Notes under the pieces: generated by a model
Database searches by the model: none
Told to the model about the DNA's origin: nothing
The model's input: the letters and a program-made list of their open reading frames with translations, nothing else
In this document: positions 1 to 6,750 of the stretch, in pieces
Layout: every line of letters begins with the position of its first letter
Numbering within the stretch: the stretch's first letter is position 1
Made by a program: the position numbers and the translations under genes
Assembly (NCBI GenBank): GCA_027859055.1
Contig: JAQIBO010000359.1
Location: forward strand, 1-8,027
Length of the DNA: 8,027 nt
Direction: 5' to 3'
Source of the DNA: Spirochaeta sp.
GTDB taxonomy: Bacteria > Spirochaetota > Spirochaetia > DSM-27196 > Alkalispirochaetaceae

Positions 1-1357
1 GTCCCATCCCGTCGACGACCGAATTGTCCGGATTTGTTCCAGCGCGGAGCGTACCCACCTGATGCTGGATCGCCGCGGCCGATGGCGGGCGGTCAAAGAT
101 GATTGGGAGCGATACTTCACGCAAAAGACGGCCCACGCGTTTTACCAGTTCTTTGTGGGTGGCTCCGTTGTTGAGGTGCCGAATGAGCTGAATAGACTCG
201 TCATTTCGGAGAAGAACACGATTTTCGGGGTCCGGAAGATCTTCAGACATCACCCAGAAATCGAAACTCCGTCGCGATATCGCCCGAGGGAAAAGTCGCG
301 TTACCGGTGAGCCGCTTCGCCGGAGATTCTGTGGTAAGATTTTACCGCGCATCTGAACATTTCCCCCGTCGTGGTAGAAATCGTTGAAAGCGAGGGTTTT
401 TTGAAACCACGTCGGGTTCAGCCTGAACGGAGAGAGCGCCGTCAAAACGGTGTTGTTGTGCGCCATGAAGTTACGTCCAACCTGGTCGGAACCGTTGGCT
501 GGGCCCCGCGATGCGCCGGGTGGGGTTGAGCGTAAGAGCAACGCCGCAGAGTTAACCGTACCCGCCGCAAGAACCACAACATCCGCCTCGATCGCCTCCG
601 GCGCGTCTCCCGACCCCGTCGTTTCCACCCGCGTTACCCGTCGTCCCGTTGTTTCAAAGCCCAATCGGTGGGCCGTCGTATAGGGAAAAATCGTGATCGA
701 CGGATCGTCGCGGAGCGCCGGTCGCAGAAAGGCGTTCTCACCGTCGTACTTGGCCCTGATTTTACACGGGAATCCATCGCAGGGACTTCCCTTGCGACAG
801 TGGCCTCCATCCCCTTGGTGAACCGCAATGGGAAGAGGAAACGGAGTGACTCCACGTCGCGACAACCGCTCAGCAAGATCTGCAATTGCCGGCTCATGCT
901 CAAGGGGGGCGTACGGATATTGGCCGCGAGGAGGTTCGGTGGGGTCGGAGCCGGCAAGGCCGTGAACATGCATCGCCATCTCCGCTTCATCGTAAAACGG
1001 CGCAAGGTCTTGATAGGTGATTGGCCACTCCACGGTATCACCTCCCGGAAACGTATGCGACAGGAAATCGCGTTCGCGAAGACGAAACGCCGATCCTCCA
1101 AAGAATTTACTGCTTCCTCCGTAGTTGTAGTACACTCGCGGCACAAAGGGGTTGTCTTCACCGTCGTACCAGCGGTCGTCGGGGTCGTACCGACGATCGC
1201 GTATCACTGCGTCGGGGTCCCAATTTTGCGGTTCCTGTTTGAGCGGCCCACCACGCTCCACGATCGCAACGCGCAACCCCGTCCCGGCGAGGGCACGGGC
1301 AACAGCGCTGCCCCCCATGCCTGCCCCGATGATAACGCAGTCGTAATGCGGTATCAC
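1..1357 (-). CDS. GMC-family FAD-dependent oxidoreductase (3' end cut by window edge)
   Basis: Reading the minus strand from a GTG at 1357 gives 452 codons without a stop to the window edge. The N-terminus is a Rossmann FAD site: IIGAGMGGS at residues 9-17, with the acidic ribose ligand E34 in AIVERGG. Further GMC landmarks are YNYGGSSKFFGGSAFR (77-92), VVLAAGTVNSAALLL (260-274) and HQVGTLRAG (431-439), whose H431 fits the first catalytic His of the family. The last His/Asn pair and FAD-binding tail lie beyond the edge, so perhaps 50-80 residues are missing. Three cysteines, C187-x5-C193-x4-C198, resemble the Cys-rich segment of bacterial sugar and gluconate dehydrogenases of this family, some of which hold an iron-sulfur cluster. 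The family oxidises alcohol groups of sugars, polyols or sterols; the substrate here is unknown. The GTG lies inside the stop of the preceding glycyl radical gene (GTGA), implying translational coupling. No clear Shine-Dalgarno is seen. Confidence 0.87.
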   Translation of the reverse strand, partial: MIPHYDCVIIGAGMGGSAVARALAGTGLRVAIVERGGPLKQEPQNWDPDAVIRDRRYDPDDRWYDGEDNPFVPRVYYNYGGSSKFFGGSAFRLRERDFLSHTFPGGDTVEWPITYQDLAPFYDEAEMAMHVHGLAGSDPTEPPRGQYPYAPLEHEPAIADLAERLSRRGVTPFPLPIAVHQGDGGHCRKGSPCDGFPCKIRAKYDGENAFLRPALRDDPSITIFPYTTAHRLGFETTGRRVTRVETTGSGDAPEAIEADVVVLAAGTVNSAALLLRSTPPGASRGPANGSDQVGRNFMAHNNTVLTALSPFRLNPTWFQKTLAFNDFYHDGGNVQMRGKILPQNLRRSGSPVTRLFPRAISRRSFDFWVMSEDLPDPENRVLLRNDESIQLIRHLNNGATHKELVKRVGRLLREVSLPIIFDRPPSAAAIQHQVGTLRAGTNPDNSVVDGMG

Positions 1358-3783
1358 AACACGTGTTCGGTTCGGGCGATAATGTCGTTTTGTGTATCCG
1401 GCGAGAGGGTGTTGAAAAACGCTGAATACCCCGCCACACGAACGACCAAATCACGATGGTTTTCCGGGTGTTGCTGCGCGTCGATCAACGTGTCGCGATC
1501 GACAACGTTGTACTGAACGTGCCAGCCTTTCAGCCCGGCGAAGAAACCATGCAGAATACCGGCGAGCTTTTTCACGTTTGTTTTATCGTCGAGGATCGCC
1601 GGCGAGATCTTTTGATTGAGAAGGACTCCCCCGAGAATCTTTCCCGTCGGAAGCTTCGCGATCGACTGGAAAACCGCTGTCGGACCGCCGACGTCGGTAC
1701 CACTGGATGGGGAACACCCTTCCGCGAGGGGGGTCCATGCTTTGCGTCCGTCCGGAGTGGCCGGGACAACCGCGCCGGAGGGGACGTTGGCGGAGATACT
1801 CGAGGTGCCCGCGAAGTATCGGCACCCAATAGGTCCGCGGCCGTCTCGGATCGTTCTGTACGGTTCGATCGCCTCAATATACGCATCGTAGGCGCGCCGC
1901 ACGAGTGTATCGACGTAATCGTCGTCGTTTCCAAACTTGGGAACATCGTGGATAATGCGGTGGCGTAACGCCGCTCCGTCCGGCCCGGAAAAATCGTTAT
2001 GGAGGTGCTCCATCATCTCTTCGGCGGAGACACTTTTCTCTTCAAAAACAAGTTGTTTGATTGCCGCAAGGGAATTGCCGATATTTGCGATACCGACTTG
2101 AAGCCCCGACACGAAATCGTATCGCGACCCGCCCTCATGTATCGTCTTTCCTCTGTCAATGCAGTCGTCTACAAAAGCGCTACACAGCACATCCGGGGCT
2201 TCTTCCTCCAATACAACGTCGATCGCAGTATCAATCGCGACGCCGGCACGAGCGTATTGCGTGACTTGTTGCTTCCACGCGGCCATGACCTCTTCGAACG
2301 ACGTAAACTCCCGCAACGATCCAACACCCGTATAAAACGTCTTTTCTGAAACCGGATCGGTTCCGTTGTTGATCGCCGCCAAAAACACCCGCATAAAATT
2401 CAGAAAGTGTTTACCGGTAGTTCGATACCCCCATTTACCCGGTACACCGACTTCTATGCACCCGATCGCGGAGTAATCGTAGGCGTCCTCCGGCGCTACA
2501 CCAAGTTCAATAAACGACGGGATGACGATCTCGTCGTTGTTAAACGCCGGCATACCGAAACCTTTTCGCACAACTTGCAGGCACGCTTCAAGAAAATCAC
2601 TGTCTATTCCGCGATGGAACCGTACCGACAAATTCGGCTGCGTCAGTTTCGTTTCCCCGACGGAGTTGAGAATGAGGTAACTCAACTCATTGACCGCGTC
2701 GCCCCCACCGGGGTGTTGTCCACCTATCGTTACGTTTTGGTAGAGGGGACTCCCGGCGGAGAATCGCGTGTGCGACCAAGAACGGATTTTGTTTATGGAA
2801 AGTAGCTTAACCCAGGTATTTTCAAGGAGCTCCATCGCTCGGTCGGGAGTGATTCGACCGGCGCTTGTGTCCGCCTCGTAAAACGGATAAAGGTATTGAT
2901 CAAGGCGACCGAGGGACATCGAGTGCCCATTACTTTCAATTTGGAGTACCAACTGTACGAAGTACGTCAATTGAAGTGCCTGGTAAAAGGTCTCCGGCGG
3001 ACGGTGGGCGATATGCCGACACGTCGCAGCAATTTCGCCGAGCTCTGCGGCCCGTTGTGGAGACGGGTACTCACCGGCATCTCCGGCAAGAATCTCTTCC
3101 GCTCTCTCCGCGTACCGCTCGATAAATCGTTGCAACGCCCCGATATCAATAAGAATGGCGTCGTAGAAAGTGCGTTTCTTGATCCCGTCGCGAGTCACGT
3201 TGTCCGTTGCGGCACGTTTTTCCAACACTCGATCAACGTACGCATCCAATCCTTCAGATAGTATTCGTTTGTCGTCCACTGCGATATGGGCATCCCCTGA
3301 GGTGAGATTGCCTTCCGCCCGGATAATTCCCGCCTCATGAATCTCGTGGAGCTGACCACCCATCAGGGCGCGGCCCTTATCCAACGTGGTCGAACCACGC
3401 CAAAAATCGCAAATGTCCAACAACTCTTTTTTTACCTCCGGTGAGGGGTAAAAACGATCGCCCGGCCGTTCCTCAAATTGGTCTATCTCTTTCTCAATCC
3501 ATTCGACCGCGTATTCGGGAAAAATCGGTGCGGCTCGCAGCGCCGACGCTTGATTTCCAACAATCAAGGCGTCGTCTTCGACAAAAATCGTCATCTCGCG
3601 GAGCGTGCGTTCAAGAGCGCGGGCTCGTCTGATAATAACCGGCTTATCGGCGTGTTCCCGGTAGACCTGGGTGTAGTATCGCGCCCGCTCGGGACATATC
3701 GTGGACGGTGTGTTAAGAACTTGATCTCTTAGTTTCCGAATCCGGGAGGTATACCCCACTGCACTTTGAATCGTTGTCTCCAT
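1354..3783 (-). CDS. ybiW: Glycyl radical enzyme, YbiW/PflD type (candidate 1,5-anhydrohexitol-6-phosphate lyase)
   Basis: 809 residues, the full length of E. coli YbiW (about 810), to which the N-terminal, central and C-terminal blocks look closely similar from memory; no alignment was run. The PFL-like barrel fills most of the protein. The thiyl-radical Cys and general-base Glu are C442 and E444 in AIGCIEVGVPGKWGYRTTG. NGHSMSLGRLDQYLYP is at 285-300. The glycyl radical loop VRVAGYSAFF (781-790) places the radical on G785. Glycerol and propanediol dehydratases carry an Asp about 14 residues after the Cys; here that position is T456, which argues against a diol dehydratase. E. coli YbiW and PflD are known to open 1,5-anhydroglucitol- and 1,5-anhydromannitol-6-phosphate to 1-deoxyfructose 6-phosphate. 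That activity is inferred here and the epimer preference cannot be read. The enzyme is cytoplasmic, oxygen-sensitive and needs a radical-SAM activase, which is not in this window. It is first in its operon, with a promoter directly upstream. Confidence 0.93.
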   Translation of the reverse strand: METTIQSAVGYTSRIRKLRDQVLNTPSTICPERARYYTQVYREHADKPVIIRRARALERTLREMTIFVEDDALIVGNQASALRAAPIFPEYAVEWIEKEIDQFEERPGDRFYPSPEVKKELLDICDFWRGSTTLDKGRALMGGQLHEIHEAGIIRAEGNLTSGDAHIAVDDKRILSEGLDAYVDRVLEKRAATDNVTRDGIKKRTFYDAILIDIGALQRFIERYAERAEEILAGDAGEYPSPQRAAELGEIAATCRHIAHRPPETFYQALQLTYFVQLVLQIESNGHSMSLGRLDQYLYPFYEADTSAGRITPDRAMELLENTWVKLLSINKIRSWSHTRFSAGSPLYQNVTIGGQHPGGGDAVNELSYLILNSVGETKLTQPNLSVRFHRGIDSDFLEACLQVVRKGFGMPAFNNDEIVIPSFIELGVAPEDAYDYSAIGCIEVGVPGKWGYRTTGKHFLNFMRVFLAAINNGTDPVSEKTFYTGVGSLREFTSFEEVMAAWKQQVTQYARAGVAIDTAIDVVLEEEAPDVLCSAFVDDCIDRGKTIHEGGSRYDFVSGLQVGIANIGNSLAAIKQLVFEEKSVSAEEMMEHLHNDFSGPDGAALRHRIIHDVPKFGNDDDYVDTLVRRAYDAYIEAIEPYRTIRDGRGPIGCRYFAGTSSISANVPSGAVVPATPDGRKAWTPLAEGCSPSSGTDVGGPTAVFQSIAKLPTGKILGGVLLNQKISPAILDDKTNVKKLAGILHGFFAGLKGWHVQYNVVDRDTLIDAQQHPENHRDLVVRVAGYSAFFNTLSPDTQNDIIARTEHVL

Positions 3784-3789
3784 CCTATT

Positions 3790-3818
3790 AACGTATCACG
3801 GTTGCGAATGTAAGTCAA
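3790..3818 (-). promoter_or_regulatory. Promoter of the glycyl radical enzyme operon
   Basis: On the minus strand TTGACT (3813-3818) matches the sigma-70 -35 box at five of six positions. Exactly 17 bases later comes TACGTT (3790-3795), a weaker -10 preceded by TG in an extended -10 position. The -10 ends six bases before the ATG at 3783, so transcription would begin at or within a base or two of the start codon. The mRNA would then be leaderless or nearly so. An AGG just before the ATG is too close to act as a normal ribosome binding site. Confidence 0.5.
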
Positions 3819-3831
3819 TTTGTAACGAATG
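3801..3831 (-). promoter_or_regulatory. Direct repeats, 21-base period, overlapping the glycyl radical promoter
   Basis: The minus strand carries CATTCGTTAC (3822-3831) and CATTCGCAAC (3801-3810), matching at eight of ten positions and offset by 21 bases, two helical turns. They lie on either side of the TTGACT -35 box, the second inside the spacer. A further CATTC lies just upstream. The core C(A/G)TTCG also occurs in the palindrome upstream of the divergent reductase, suggesting one regulator for both sides. Which regulator family is involved is unknown; a protein bound here would be expected to block the promoter. Confidence 0.35.
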
Positions 3832-3916
3832 AAAGAATGATCCGCCCCAAACGATGACAGTGACAATTGCGCGGTTTGGAAATCAGCAGCTTTTCGGTAG
3901 CGACCCAATCTCTGGT

Positions 3917-3946
3917 TGGACAGCGAACGCCGTTCGTTGATATGGT
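3917..3946 (+). promoter_or_regulatory. Promoter of the aldo/keto reductase gene
   Basis: TGGACA (3917-3922) matches the -35 consensus at five of six positions, and TATGGT (3941-3946) the -10 at four of six, with an 18-base spacer. The -10 ends eight bases before the ATG at 3955, so the leader would be about zero to two bases. No Shine-Dalgarno sequence precedes the ATG, which fits a leaderless transcript. Confidence 0.4.
3921..3939 (+). promoter_or_regulatory. 19-base near-palindrome, candidate operator in the reductase promoter
   Basis: CAGCGAACGCCGTTCGTTG is an inverted repeat with eight of nine arm positions paired around the central C at 3930; the inner six pairs (CGAACG/CGTTCG) are perfect. 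It fills the spacer between the proposed -35 and -10 boxes, a classic place for a repressor site. Its half-site resembles the CATTCG repeats at the opposite promoter. No regulator gene lies in the window. Confidence 0.45.
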
Positions 3947-3954
3947 TTCAAGAT

Positions 3955-4815
3955 ATGAACGTACAAAAAACAGTTACACTCAACAACGGCGTAGAGATGC
4001 CAATTTTCGGGCTTGGTGTATTCAAGGCTGAGTCGGGAGATGAAACGGCAAACGCGGTTCGCTGGGCGATTGAGGCCGGATACACCGCGATCGATACCGC
4101 CAGTTACTACGACAACGAGGAAAGCGTCCGCCGCGGGATCCGCGAATCCGGCGTTCCGAGAAAGAATGTCTTCATTACTACCAAAGCGTGGAACACCGAG
4201 CAGGGGTACGACAAAACGCTCGCCGCCTTTGATGAAAGCATGCGGAAACTGGGCCTGGATTACCTGGACCTGTACCTCGTGCACTGGCCAATTACCGACA
4301 CGTACAAGGAAACGTGGAAAGCGTTTGAAAAACTGTACGCGGACAAGCGCGTCCGGGCGATCGGCGTCAGCAATTTTGAGCCGCACCACCTCGATGACCT
4401 CATCGCCAGTGCGTCCGTACGGCCCACGATAAACCAGGTGGAACTTCATCCGTACCTGCAGCAACGCGCCGTTCGGGAGGCGTGCGCCCGTCACAAGATC
4501 CACGTCACCGCCTGGAGCCCGATCGCCCGCGCGAAAGTGCTTGAGGACGAGACGATCAAAGCGATCGCCACGGCCCACGGGAAATCACCGGTTCACGTCA
4601 CCCTGCGGTGGGAGCTGCAACACGGGATTATCACGATTCCCAAGTCGGTCAAGCAGGAACGAATCCGGGACAACGTCAACGTCTTCGATTTCTCCCTGAC
4701 CGACGAGGAGATGGCGCAGATCGACGCACTGGATCAGGGCAACGCCGGACGCATCGGACCGCATCCGGACAAGATCATGGAAATGGACCTGCCTCCGAAA
4801 TATCAGAGTTCCTGA
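3955..4815 (+). CDS. Aldo/keto reductase, 2,5-diketogluconate/glyoxal reductase-like
   Basis: 286 residues from the ATG at 3955, a normal length for the family; upstream in-frame TTG at 3916 would only add residues encoded by the promoter. The NAD(P)H-dependent (alpha/beta)8 barrel is clear: the catalytic tetrad is D47 and Y52 (AIDTASYYDNEESV), K77 (TTKAW) and H110 (LVHWP). GVSNFEPHHL (137-146), INQVELHPYLQ (159-169) and the cofactor loop IPKSVKQERIRDN (228-240), which usually favours NADPH, follow. The nearest recognisable group is AKR5-like soluble reductases (2,5-diketo-D-gluconate reductase, B. subtilis YvgN/YtbE), acting on small aldehydes and keto sugars. It is transcribed divergently from the glycyl radical operon with related upstream repeats, so co-regulation is likely. 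Possible roles are reduction of 1,5-anhydrofructose or of hydroxyacetone, both inferred. The 3' end overlaps the convergent methyltransferase gene. Confidence 0.93.
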   Translation: MNVQKTVTLNNGVEMPIFGLGVFKAESGDETANAVRWAIEAGYTAIDTASYYDNEESVRRGIRESGVPRKNVFITTKAWNTEQGYDKTLAAFDESMRKLGLDYLDLYLVHWPITDTYKETWKAFEKLYADKRVRAIGVSNFEPHHLDDLIASASVRPTINQVELHPYLQQRAVREACARHKIHVTAWSPIARAKVLEDETIKAIATAHGKSPVHVTLRWELQHGIITIPKSVKQERIRDNVNVFDFSLTDEEMAQIDALDQGNAGRIGPHPDKIMEMDLPPKYQSS

Positions 4816-5584
4816 TCCACTGTTCTCCCGGCGGCACGGCGATCACGTTCCATATTCGACAATCGTCAAACGTGGGGGGACCGTACAGGGTGCGGTCGGT
4901 GTTGCGGTACAGTCCGTATATCCGATCGTACCCCATCTCCCGCAGCTGACGGATCAGCACCTGCCGGTCGTATCCGGCGTTAGCGGTGTTGATGCAGGAA
5001 AACTCCATCACCACCGGCGGGCGGTACTCCGCCAGCACGCGCGCGGCTCCCGCAAGCACCGCCCGCTCCGCCCCTTCCACATCTATCTTGACGATATCCG
5101 GTGGCGGCACCGTCCCGGCGGCGACCAGATCGGCCAGCGGCCGCATCCGCACCGATACCGTCCCGGTCACCTCCAGGGAGTACCGCTCCTGTTCGTCCGG
5201 TGAACGTTCGTACAAAGAGGAAAACGTATCATCGCTGTACACCGCCAGCTCAATCATCTCATCCCGGTCGCCAAGCGCCAGCGGAACCACCGTCACATCT
5301 GCGACACCCCACATCGCCACGGACAAACCGCTTTCCGATGCCCGCTCGATCAGGCGCGCCCGCGCCGACGGCAGCGGTTCGCAGGCTACCACCTGCAGCG
5401 GGCGGCCGTTGCGCCCCGCCACATCACGGGCAACAGGAATGCTGAGCTCCCCGTCGTTACTGCCGACATCAAGAAACACGATCGGACGCTCCCCCGCAGT
5501 CGACGCGGAAACCTCCGCGGTGAGACGCGCCAGCCAGTACCGCAGATTGTCATGGATGTCCGTATATCCGCCTATATCGTTCAC
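4775..5584 (-). CDS. FkbM-family SAM-dependent methyltransferase
   Basis: 269 residues from GTG 5584. The S-adenosylmethionine site is FLDVGSNDGELS (37-48), followed by VACEPLPSARARL (66-78) with the acidic ribose-binding residue E69, and the FkbM hallmark VKIDVEGAERAVLAGA (165-180) then PPVVMEFS (189-196). Members O-methylate sugars, polyketides or other small molecules; the acceptor is unknown. No signal peptide or membrane segment is seen. The start is uncertain. The frame stays open upstream, with ATG at 5668 (297 residues) and GTG at 5689 (304 residues), but the extra N-terminus is low-complexity and unlike the fold. A -10-like hexamer ends six bases before GTG 5584, supporting the shorter form. 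The gene converges on the aldo/keto reductase and its last 41 bases lie within that gene, so no terminator separates them. Confidence 0.87.
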   Translation of the reverse strand: MNDIGGYTDIHDNLRYWLARLTAEVSASTAGERPIVFLDVGSNDGELSIPVARDVAGRNGRPLQVVACEPLPSARARLIERASESGLSVAMWGVADVTVVPLALGDRDEMIELAVYSDDTFSSLYERSPDEQERYSLEVTGTVSVRMRPLADLVAAGTVPPPDIVKIDVEGAERAVLAGAARVLAEYRPPVVMEFSCINTANAGYDRQVLIRQLREMGYDRIYGLYRNTDRTLYGPPTFDDCRIWNVIAVPPGEQWIRNSDISEAGPFP

Positions 5585-5590
5585 GCATCC

Positions 5591-5596
5591 ACTGTA
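5591..5596 (-). promoter_or_regulatory. -10-like hexamer before the FkbM methyltransferase
   Basis: On the minus strand TACAGT matches TATAAT at four of six positions and ends six bases before GTG 5584. This is the same placement as at the glycyl radical, reductase and phosphatase genes. No convincing -35 box lies 16-18 bases further up, so the call rests mainly on position. Confidence 0.25.
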
Positions 5597-5705
5597 GCAG
5601 AACCGTGCCGGGCGCGCCCACCGTGGCGCCGCGCCCACCTGCCCCGGTCCGGAATGATCTGTTACCATACAGGACGATACGGCGAACACACCGCATCGCC
5701 ACCAC

Positions 5706-5710
5706 AGGAG
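5706..5710 (+). promoter_or_regulatory. Ribosome binding site deciding the GTG start of the SMP-30 gene
   Basis: AGGAG ends seven bases before GTG 5718. It is the only well-placed Shine-Dalgarno sequence next to a start in the window, apart from a more distant AGGAGG before the aminopeptidase gene. It fixes GTG rather than a later codon as the start. The 133 bases between the methyltransferase and this gene hold no other convincing element. Confidence 0.7.
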
Positions 5711-5717
5711 ACGCCCA

Positions 5718-6737
5718 GTGACCGCGACACCAGACTACGAAATCATCTCTCCGGTTCAGAACACCCTCGGTGAAGGACCGATCTGGGATACCCGGGACGG
5801 GCGGTTTTACTGGGTCGACGCGTATCAGAACCGGTTCTACTCCACCGCGCCGGAGCCCGGCGCCGCAGGCTCGCCTCCGCCGGGCAGCGCTGCAACGCCC
5901 CCGGCGGAACCGGCCGCCCATCACACCGGATTTTTCACGATCGGCGTGACCCCATGGGGTACCTCGCCGGGCCAATTTCTCCTTGCCGCCGACAACGCCT
6001 TGTACCGTTGGGACGCGGGCGCTGCAACTCCGGTCGTACCGGACCCGTTCACCGGACTCATCGCCGCACCGACGGTCGCCGGTGCAACCGTGCCGGCCGA
6101 CGCGTTAACCTCGCAGACGCACCGCTTCAACGATGTGATCGCCGGACCGGCAGGTGAGTACTACGCCGGTATCATGGAGTGGCAACCCGGCCAATACGGT
6201 CGTCGGGGCACCGGCGCACTGGTGCTTTTCACCGACCGCCACTCCCCGCACGTCGTCATGTCCGGGGTGCGCCTGCCAAACGGTATGGGCTTCAGCCCGG
6301 ATATCCGCTGGTTTTACTTCACCGACAGCCTCGCCCGGACGATCTACCGCTTCCCCTATAACGCAGACAACCCCGTTCCCCTCGGACCACCGGAACCGTT
6401 TATCCGCTCCGATGACCGTCCCGGCGTACCCGATGGACTCACCGTCGCCGCCGACGGGTCACTCCTCAGCGCCCGCTGGGGCGCCTCCTCCGTCGATCAT
6501 TACGCCCCGGACGGCACCCTCCTGTGCCAATACGCCGTCCCGATGCACCAGCCGAGCAGTGTGTGCTTCGGCGACACCGACGGCGCTACCCTCCTGGTCA
6601 CCTCCGCGACGGAGGGCATGGACGCCGCGGAGATTTCTCGGACCGACAGTTCCGGCAGCGCCGTCGAAGGAATCACGATCGCCCTGGAACTGGAACTGCA
6701 CGGCCCGGCGGAGCACCACATCAACGCATCGTTCTGA
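5718..6737 (+). CDS. SMP-30/gluconolactonase/LRE-like hydrolase
   Basis: 339 residues from GTG 5718, somewhat longer than the usual 290-310. The six-bladed beta-propeller signature is clear: NTLGEGPIWDTRDGRFYWVD (15-34) with metal ligand E19; HRFNDVIAGPAGEYYAG (135-151) with N138; LPNGMGFSPD (186-195) with N188; and GVPDGLTVAADGSLL (236-250) with D239. E19, N188 and D239 fit the family's divalent-metal ligands. Characterised members hydrolyse sugar lactones (gluconolactone, xylonolactone) or organophosphates; the substrate here is not readable. No signal peptide is present, so it is probably cytoplasmic. The extra length is mainly a Pro/Ala/Gly-rich insert at about residues 44-67 between the first strands of the propeller, encoded by a GC-rich inverted repeat. 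A lactonase would fit downstream of a sugar dehydrogenase, but a link to the GMC gene is only inferred. Confidence 0.9.
   Translation: MTATPDYEIISPVQNTLGEGPIWDTRDGRFYWVDAYQNRFYSTAPEPGAAGSPPPGSAATPPAEPAAHHTGFFTIGVTPWGTSPGQFLLAADNALYRWDAGAATPVVPDPFTGLIAAPTVAGATVPADALTSQTHRFNDVIAGPAGEYYAGIMEWQPGQYGRRGTGALVLFTDRHSPHVVMSGVRLPNGMGFSPDIRWFYFTDSLARTIYRFPYNADNPVPLGPPEPFIRSDDRPGVPDGLTVAADGSLLSARWGASSVDHYAPDGTLLCQYAVPMHQPSSVCFGDTDGATLLVTSATEGMDAAEISRTDSSGSAVEGITIALELELHGPAEHHINASF
5855..5885 (+). repeat. GC-rich inverted repeat inside the SMP-30 coding region
   Basis: GCCCGGCG (5855-5862) is perfectly complementary to CGCCGGGC (5878-5885). Between them a second stem, AGGC (5867-5870) and GCCT (5873-5876), closes a two-base loop, giving one long imperfect hairpin. 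It encodes most of the Pro/Ala/Gly-rich insert that ordinary SMP-30 proteins lack. It may be a small palindromic element inserted in frame, or simply a codon-biased linker. Confidence 0.5.
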
Positions 6738-6750
6738 CCGCACCACCCCT

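Noticed and set aside
668..1516. Plus-strand open frame of 282 codons
   Set aside because: It lies antisense to the GMC gene and the end of the glycyl radical gene, has basic low-complexity content and matches no fold. The opposite strand reads as clear GMC motifs.
1354..3783. Annotation as pyruvate formate-lyase or glycerol dehydratase
   Set aside because: Pyruvate formate-lyase has two adjacent active-site cysteines, and here there is one, followed by I-E. The glycerol dehydratase Asp after the Cys is replaced by Thr.
3784..3954. Riboswitch or small RNA in the divergent region
   Set aside because: The 171 bases are taken up by two promoters and repeats, both leaders appear to be near zero length, and no stable multi-stem structure is apparent by eye.
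3883..4578. Minus-strand open frame of 231 codons
   Set aside because: It is antisense to the aldo/keto reductase, whose catalytic tetrad is intact. The frame has no recognisable domain.
4986..5597. Plus-strand open frame of 203 codons
   Set aside because: It is a Ser/Thr/Arg-rich shadow of the FkbM methyltransferase on the other strand, where the SAM-binding motifs are found.
5585..5689. Longer N-terminus for the methyltransferase from GTG 5689 or ATG 5668
   Set aside because: The extra residues are Gly/Pro/Ala/Arg-rich, resemble no part of the FkbM fold and lack a convincing ribosome binding site. It is kept as an alternative in the feature note.
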